Of a stretch of DNA of 64,000 nucleotides, positions 60,301 to 64,000 are shown piece after piece (position 1 is the stretch's first letter; the number at the start of each line of letters is the position of its first letter). The DNA is from Marinobacter sp. SS21. Its GTDB lineage: Bacteria > Pseudomonadota > Gammaproteobacteria > Pseudomonadales > Oleiphilaceae. The position numbers were made by a program, and so were the translations under genes. The stretch is taken from contig NZ_JAQNDA010000004.1 of the NCBI RefSeq assembly GCF_028369065.1, forward strand, positions 124,001 to 188,000, written 5' to 3'. The notes below the pieces were generated by a model, which saw only the letters and a list, made by a program, of their open reading frames with translations, was not told where the DNA came from and did no database searches.

Positions 60301-61390
60301 GCTGGAACAGGCCGGACAATTGCGGGTCAACCGGGTCCAGCATCGCCACAAAGGCTACCGGGCTGGCGGCCCTGGCCGTTGACTGGTCGAGCCGGTTGCG
60401 TTCGGTCAGTACCTCCAGTCCGCAGATGGCGGATCGAGTCATGTCACGTAAAATCCTGGCGTGCACCTGGAGGAGGTAGTCCTTGAACGATCTGCGCTGC
60501 CGGTAATCGAACTCGACCAGTAGGGTGCTGGCGAGGTTTTGCGCCGCAGGGGAACGCTCACTGGTGCCGGTGCCCTGCTTCATCATGGTCAGATAGAAAT
60601 GCGGGATCCGTGAATAGCCGGCCACCACCAGGCTGTAGGCGGTGAGCAGGACGGTGGCGGGGGATACGCCAAGGTCGCTGGCCTGGCTCTCCAGGGACCG
60701 CCACTTATCGGGGCTCAGGTAGGCCCGGCGGCGGGTTAGCAGCGAACGGCGGGGCTGACCGTCGTGGCTGCGCAACGGCAGGGCCGGTGCGTCGGGCATT
60801 TTATCAAGCCGTCGCAGCCAATACTGGCGACAGCGCTCCCGATGCTGCGTCGAGCTCTTGGTGACGGCGTTCGCAGGCGGCGGCGCGGGCGTGTCGCCGT
60901 CAGCATCCGGGTGTTGGTACAGCCGGGACAAGTCGGCCAGCAACAGTCGCACCGCGCTGCCATCGAAGAGCATCAGGTCCAGGCAAATATGGACTCGGCA
61001 GACGGTGGTGGCCAGGGACACGTCCAGCTGCATGCGGGGGGCGTGCTCGGGGTGAAACTGCCGTCGGCGCAGCTGATCGCGCATCCGGTCCAGGCTGACT
61101 TCAACCAGTTCTTGCGAGGCGCCAGTGAGGTTGTGCACGGTCACCGAGGCTGTGACCGCCTCGGCAAGTTGCAGTCCTCCATCGTCGGAGACGGTGGCCC
61201 TGAGCAGCGGGTGCCGGTGGATCAGACCCGCGAGCGCCCGCTCAAGCCGGAGCGGGTCGATGGTCGCGACATCGAACTCCAGGTAGAGATGGGGGTACAC
61301 ATGCAGGTCAAAATCCTCCCGGCCACCGATCCAATAAGCCCGCTGTAGCGGGGTCAGTGCCGGCCAGGCGTCGTCAGCAATGGCCTTCAT
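57344..61390 (-). CDS. Single-module NRPS: heterocyclisation-adenylation-PCP-thioesterase, predicted cysteine
   Basis: The 1348-residue synthetase has a Cy domain (residues 10-430; ALTPLQRAYWIGG and ETPQVVLDHQAI; D138, D143, S145 in DLMLFDGS, one residue short of the usual DxxxxDxxS). The A domain spans 450-960 (FTSGSTGTPKGV, YRTGDWG, SANGKVDRKAL). The PCP is in LGGTSFS (S998), and the thioesterase has GWSFGG (S1154, D1181, H1313). The pocket residues D651, L652, Y655, N694, M722, S724, L747, I755 and W756 match the cysteine code DLYNLSLIW except M for L. It should join an acyl donor to cysteine and cyclise to a thiazoline. Confidence 0.92.
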   Translation of the reverse strand: MKAIADDAWPALTPLQRAYWIGGREDFDLHVYPHLYLEFDVATIDPLRLERALAGLIHRHPLLRATVSDDGGLQLAEAVTASVTVHNLTGASQELVEVSLDRMRDQLRRRQFHPEHAPRMQLDVSLATTVCRVHICLDLMLFDGSAVRLLLADLSRLYQHPDADGDTPAPPPANAVTKSSTQHRERCRQYWLRRLDKMPDAPALPLRSHDGQPRRSLLTRRRAYLSPDKWRSLESQASDLGVSPATVLLTAYSLVVAGYSRIPHFYLTMMKQGTGTSERSPAAQNLASTLLVEFDYRQRRSFKDYLLQVHARILRDMTRSAICGLEVLTERNRLDQSTARAASPVAFVAMLDPVDPQLSGLFQLEGRNMVFSALETPQVVLDHQAIRGEDGGVALIWDVMETAFEDGVLDAMFNAYIDLIHRLADAPDTWLTAGFDLRPPAQRLNHRIYNDSARQLRTGQLLQDYVGECPAHLVNKTAVIDGDRTLSYGELRRLSNRLAWTLKQEFEVGPGALVAVDLAKGWRQAVAVQAILAVGAAYVPLGHHLPNARKQAVLDQCAPAVVIRDGHQPELSWRTLEMNQPEHWSICEDNLPRVQTAADTAYIIFTSGSTGTPKGVALDHHGPVNTIEDINRRFGITSQDVVFGLSDLNFDLSVYDLFGTFAAGATLVIPPQGAGRDPALCEGLIRQYGVTLWNSVPALAQLFLDHLERNRPDTPLPLRRMMLSGDWLPVQLPQRMARFGPVSITSLGGATEASIWSIYFDIGTVEPHWPSIPYGFPLANQTIHVLDASLQPRPDQVPGELFIGGQGVAQGYWQAPERTRQAFITHPDNGERLYRTGDWGVRRPQGHIEFLGRQDGQVKIRGYRIELGDIESQLQRHPQVTGAVVRVTGSNAENTALAAYVVCESEPFDSDQLLSWLRTQLPEYMVPSYLLRLDTLPLSANGKVDRKALPDPSTRAVRKPFTPPQGDTEQGLAEIWQSVLDQAKVCRQDNFFALGGTSFSVVRVLAAVEDRFGVTLPMQSLLRHPELAALAAEIDRGRNSPSLQCGQVSARDSELENGLKNARESAMESAPETALVPLTKPTRDKATMVWFHPSGGNVFCYQALTAALADDFGAMGVQATTQPAHAALETMVSRYLAELAPAIATTPCILAGWSFGGVLAYQAALERLANGERVDGLILVDAPAPTGQPMPDDNTLIHWFLGDLAQTPTLPALQLGAHASPEARLAQGLRQLQQQGLIADTGNLSISRLYQLFAGNVAALQNYAPESLAHADFPCLIVQAGTPLEGRVSGQSGAFWASRLPPHARIVELQANHYSILQSPCLETLTQLIRSWRPVTPPTLPSTQGAPI

Positions 61391-61647
61391 GCCGTCACCT
61401 GATCAGCCAGCAGGCCTTCAATCGCGGTTTCCAGCGACGCAACCGTGCGGAAGACCTCTGGCGTCAGCAGGTCGTCCGAGAACTCCACCCCGAACTCGTC
61501 TTCCAGGTCGATCAGGAGGTTGGTCGCGGCCATGGAGGTCAGGCCCAGGGTGGTGAGCTCCGCGTTCGGGTCGATATCTTCGGCTGCTGACACCATGCGC
61601 AGGTGTTCCACCAGGCACTGCTGGATTTTTTCCTTGATCGTGCTCAT
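61387..61647 (-). CDS. Free-standing acyl carrier protein
   Basis: The 86-residue protein has MSTIKEKIQQCLVEHLRMV as helix 1 and LGLTSMAATNLLIDLEDEFG as the phosphopantetheine helix, with S38 as the arm site. It should carry the product of the AMP ligase while the decarboxylase acts on it, and hand it to the Cy domain. ATGA overlaps on both sides couple it to the decarboxylase and the NRPS. Confidence 0.9.
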   Translation of the reverse strand: MSTIKEKIQQCLVEHLRMVSAAEDIDPNAELTTLGLTSMAATNLLIDLEDEFGVEFSDDLLTPEVFRTVASLETAIEGLLADQVTA

Positions 61648-62927
61648 ATCAGTTCCTCCGTGAGAGATTGAGTGTTGACGGCGCTCTGGAGCCGGTCGTG
61701 GCCATGCCGCCATTGATGCAGTGCCACCGGCCGGCCGTCTCGGAGCGCGATCTCGATCGGCGCCGGGCGGGACAGGAACCCCAGCAGGCTGGCGGTCAGC
61801 CCGTAGGCGCCAACGTTGGGTACGCTAATCAGGTCGCCAACCTGCAACGCCTGCGGAATGCTGGTTTTCCGTGCCAGGCAATCCAGCGGACTGCAAAGCG
61901 GGCCAACGATGGTGGCCGGGCGGGCACTTTCCTGCTCGCGGCTGGAGGCTTGAAGGGGCTGGAACTGGAAGCCTGCACGGGGCAGTCGGCCCAGCCCGGA
62001 CATACCGCCGAGGTGGTTGATACCGGCATCCAGCACCAGAAAGCACTCGCCGCTGGCCCGTTGCTTGAGGTCGAGTACGGTGGCCAGTAGCGTGCCGCTG
62101 GCGGCAGCCACGAATCGGCCGGATTCGAACCAGATCTCGGCCCGGGCGGATCGGCGCCGCTTGGCCAGGATCGCCTCCAGCGCTGGCCGCAATCCATGCA
62201 ATGACGGTGGCTCGTCCAGCTTGCCGTAGGGCCAGGGGAAACCGCCGCCGAGGTCGAGAATGCTGGGGCTCAGATCGAGTGCTTCGCTCAGCCGCTCGAT
62301 GCTGGCGATGGCAAACTCGACTGAGTCTGCGATCTTGTCCACCGAGCCGATCTGGGTGCCGTAATAGACGTGGAACCCGGTGACCTCAATATGTTCGGCC
62401 AAGCCATCCAGTCGCGGCTTCTGGTCCAGCAGCTCTTCTTCGCAGAAGCCAAACTGGGTGTCGGCACCGCTCATCGCCAGTCCGGAGGCGACCGCGTCGC
62501 TGGGGTTGATGCGAAGCAGCACCTGTACTTGCAGGCCCAAGGTTCCGGCGATCCGATGGAGACGCTCCATGTCGGTCCAGGACTCTATCGAAAACCGCCG
62601 CACCCCGGTCAGCAGCGCCGTGCTTAGTTCCGCTTCGGTTTTGCCGGGGCCGCCGTAGAGTAAGTGGTCTGTCGAGGCAACCGCCTGTGCGGCGACCGCC
62701 AGTTCATTGGGGGAGGTGACCTCCAGGTGACACCCGGCGGCCACCGCCGATTGCACCAACGATGGCAGCGGATTGGCCTTCAGTGAGTAATAGAGACCGG
62801 CTCCTGTGGGCAGGTTTTTCCGCAAGGTACCAACCTGCTCGGTGACCCGGTCGAGGTCGTACACGTAGAGAGGCGAGCCGTACTGTGCGGCCAAGGTGCG
62901 GTAAACGTTTGCATCAGGCCGAGGCAT
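61644..62927 (-). CDS. Type III PLP-dependent decarboxylase (DAP/Orn/Arg decarboxylase-2 family)
   Basis: The 427-residue enzyme has a TIM barrel with the PLP Lys (K50) in YYSLKANP, FHVYYGTQIGSV, LDLGGGFPWPYG, FESGRFVAA, and GPLCSPLDCLARK with the catalytic Cys (C345). NVGAYGLTASLLGF holds the Tyr contact of the partner chain. The sequence resembles the exosortase-A-associated decarboxylase group and BtrK, which decarboxylates an ACP-bound amino acid. Here the ligase and ACP genes flank it, so an ACP-bound substrate is likely. The start at 62927 has AAGGAA in front. Confidence 0.88.
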   Translation of the reverse strand: MPRPDANVYRTLAAQYGSPLYVYDLDRVTEQVGTLRKNLPTGAGLYYSLKANPLPSLVQSAVAAGCHLEVTSPNELAVAAQAVASTDHLLYGGPGKTEAELSTALLTGVRRFSIESWTDMERLHRIAGTLGLQVQVLLRINPSDAVASGLAMSGADTQFGFCEEELLDQKPRLDGLAEHIEVTGFHVYYGTQIGSVDKIADSVEFAIASIERLSEALDLSPSILDLGGGFPWPYGKLDEPPSLHGLRPALEAILAKRRRSARAEIWFESGRFVAAASGTLLATVLDLKQRASGECFLVLDAGINHLGGMSGLGRLPRAGFQFQPLQASSREQESARPATIVGPLCSPLDCLARKTSIPQALQVGDLISVPNVGAYGLTASLLGFLSRPAPIEIALRDGRPVALHQWRHGHDRLQSAVNTQSLTEELI

Positions 62928-64000
62928 GCTGGAGTTCCTTGAGTCGGTTCGAGTCAATTTTTCCATTGCGGGTTTGTGGCAATTCCTCAAGGAAAACAAT
63001 CCGGTCAGGCAACTTGTAGGGTTCGAGTACCTGCGCCAGCCGTTCCTGTAGCCGGGCGGTGCTCCAAGTGCCATCGTCCACGCTGGCAAACAGGATCAAC
63101 AGATCGTCCGCGAGGACGGCGGAGGCACTGCTGACGCCATCCTGTTCCAGGGCGGCGCGTTCGATGTCCAGCCGGCTCAGGCGATAGCCATGGCGTTTGA
63201 TCTGTTCGTCCTTGCGGCCGACGTAGTACAGGTAGCCCTGCTCGTCCTGTTGGAACAGGTCGCCGGTGAACAGCGCTTTGCCGGGGGTGTCGGCGACTGG
63301 GCGAAAGCGCTTTTCGGTTTCTGTGGGGGATTGCCAATAACCGGCCGAGACGTGGGGGCCTGCGACCACCAACTCGCCCTGCTGGCCCGGTGGCAGTGGC
63401 TGACCGTCGTCGCCCGCCACCCAGGTTTGGGTGCCGTCGAGGGGGCGGCCGACCGATCCCGGATATCGCTTGCGTTCCTCCGGTGTGAGTATCGACACCC
63501 GCTTACACTCGGTGAGGCCATACATGGGATAGATGGCCACCGACGGCATGAACGCCTGCAGCGCGTCAATCTGACTGCCGGGAAAGTGGGCTCCGGTGCT
63601 GCTGATCAGACGCAACTTCGGCAGGCTCAGGGGCTTGCGCTGAGCCAGCCGCAGCAGCGAAGCAAACAGGTTGGGGAGCCCGGGCAGCACACTGATTCCG
63701 TCGCGGGCGAGCGTCTTCGCCACCAGGGGGCCTGCCGTCTGATTGTCACGAATGACCAGGCAGGCCCCGGTCAGGGCCGCCAGGAACGCCTGGTACAGGC
63801 CGTAATCGAAAGACAGCGGCAGAAACAGGCCGATGCGATCATCGCACCGGTAACCCAGGCGGGCCTGAATGGCGGGCACCACGAACAGCACATTGTTATG
63901 GCTGAGCATGACCCCCCGGGGCAGCCCGGTAGACCCTGAGGTATAGATGATGAAAGCCAGGCGGTCCTCGCCCGCCGATGGCTCGATCCGCTCCGATGGC
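62914..64000 (-). CDS. AMP-forming acyl/aminoacyl ligase (5' end outside window)
   Basis: The frame is open to the window edge, so about 360 C-terminal residues are seen, with the A3 core IIYTSGSTGLPRGV already inside. Later are LSFDYGLYQAFLA, MYGLTECKRVSILTPEE, FTGDLFQQDEQGYLYYVGRKD and PQTRNGKIDSNRL (A10 Lys). It resembles the exosortase-associated AMP ligases that load a free ACP. The substrate acid or amino acid is not predictable by eye. It is the earliest gene of the operon in the window, and others may lie beyond the edge. It overlaps the decarboxylase gene by 14 bases. Confidence 0.9.
   Translation of the reverse strand, partial: PSERIEPSAGEDRLAFIIYTSGSTGLPRGVMLSHNNVLFVVPAIQARLGYRCDDRIGLFLPLSFDYGLYQAFLAALTGACLVIRDNQTAGPLVAKTLARDGISVLPGLPNLFASLLRLAQRKPLSLPKLRLISSTGAHFPGSQIDALQAFMPSVAIYPMYGLTECKRVSILTPEERKRYPGSVGRPLDGTQTWVAGDDGQPLPPGQQGELVVAGPHVSAGYWQSPTETEKRFRPVADTPGKALFTGDLFQQDEQGYLYYVGRKDEQIKRHGYRLSRLDIERAALEQDGVSSASAVLADDLLILFASVDDGTWSTARLQERLAQVLEPYKLPDRIVFLEELPQTRNGKIDSNRLKELQHASA

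Overview
The window is GC-rich chromosomal DNA of a gammaproteobacterium. Two gene orders support this: rpe-gph-trpE-trpG-trpD-trpC, and amgK-murU divergent from lptD-surA-pdxA-rsmA-apaH. Both are typical of the Pseudomonas, Marinobacter and Alcanivorax side of the class. I cannot name the species from the sequence. No rRNA, tRNA, CRISPR array or intact transposase gene was seen.

Region 1 (1-25.5 kb) is mainly core genome. It begins with the tail of a GST-like gene, then the tryptophan genes with a Trp-rich leader candidate before trpE, and gph and rpe. A DUF3530 protein follows, then the peptidoglycan-recycling pair amgK-murU coupled to a J-domain gene. Next come lptD, surA, pdxA, rsmA, apaH, a DUF423 gene, thiS, thiG, slmA and an inositol-monophosphatase-like gene. 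At 19.8-22.3 kb lies a four-gene cassette (Roadblock/LC7, pseudo-receiver-like protein, small GTPase, Roadblock/LC7) that resembles MglA/MglB polarity switches. It is followed by an aminotransferase and by a PstS-OmpA fusion preceded by three Pho-box half-sites.

Region 2 (25.5-33 kb) holds a two-gene RND efflux system, a membrane J-domain protein, a secretin-N-like protein and a DAHP synthase. An intrinsic terminator and a small leader ORF precede the DAHP synthase, which looks like transcription attenuation.

Region 3 (33-41.4 kb) is a copper/silver resistance island made of two convergent units. The plus-strand unit encodes a CxxC metal-binding protein, a beta-barrel protein and an NHL propeller. 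The minus-strand unit encodes a Cys-rich protein, a Met/His-rich protein, CusB with a fused CusF domain, CusF and CusA. Both units start at near-identical promoters with 19-20 bp spacers and internal dyads, the architecture recognised by MerR/CueR regulators. No such regulator is encoded here.

Region 4 (41.4-50.2 kb) carries a LysE exporter, a lipoamide-dehydrogenase-like flavoprotein, a MocR regulator, ccoG, a DUF2061 gene, dps, and a CFA-synthase/FAD-reductase pair.

Region 5 (50.3-64 kb, running past the right edge) is a tightly coupled minus-strand biosynthetic operon and is the most novel part. Its order is AMP-forming ligase, PLP decarboxylase, free ACP, a Cy-A-PCP-TE NRPS predicted to use cysteine, a secreted unknown protein, a CxxC AhpD-like protein, a second secreted unknown protein, an MFS exporter, a vanadium-haloperoxidase-type enzyme with a full active site, a DoxX-like membrane protein and an Sfp-type phosphopantetheinyl transferase. 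The inferred logic is that an acid is loaded on the ACP, decarboxylated there, condensed and cyclised with cysteine to a thiazoline, released, oxidised or halogenated, and exported.
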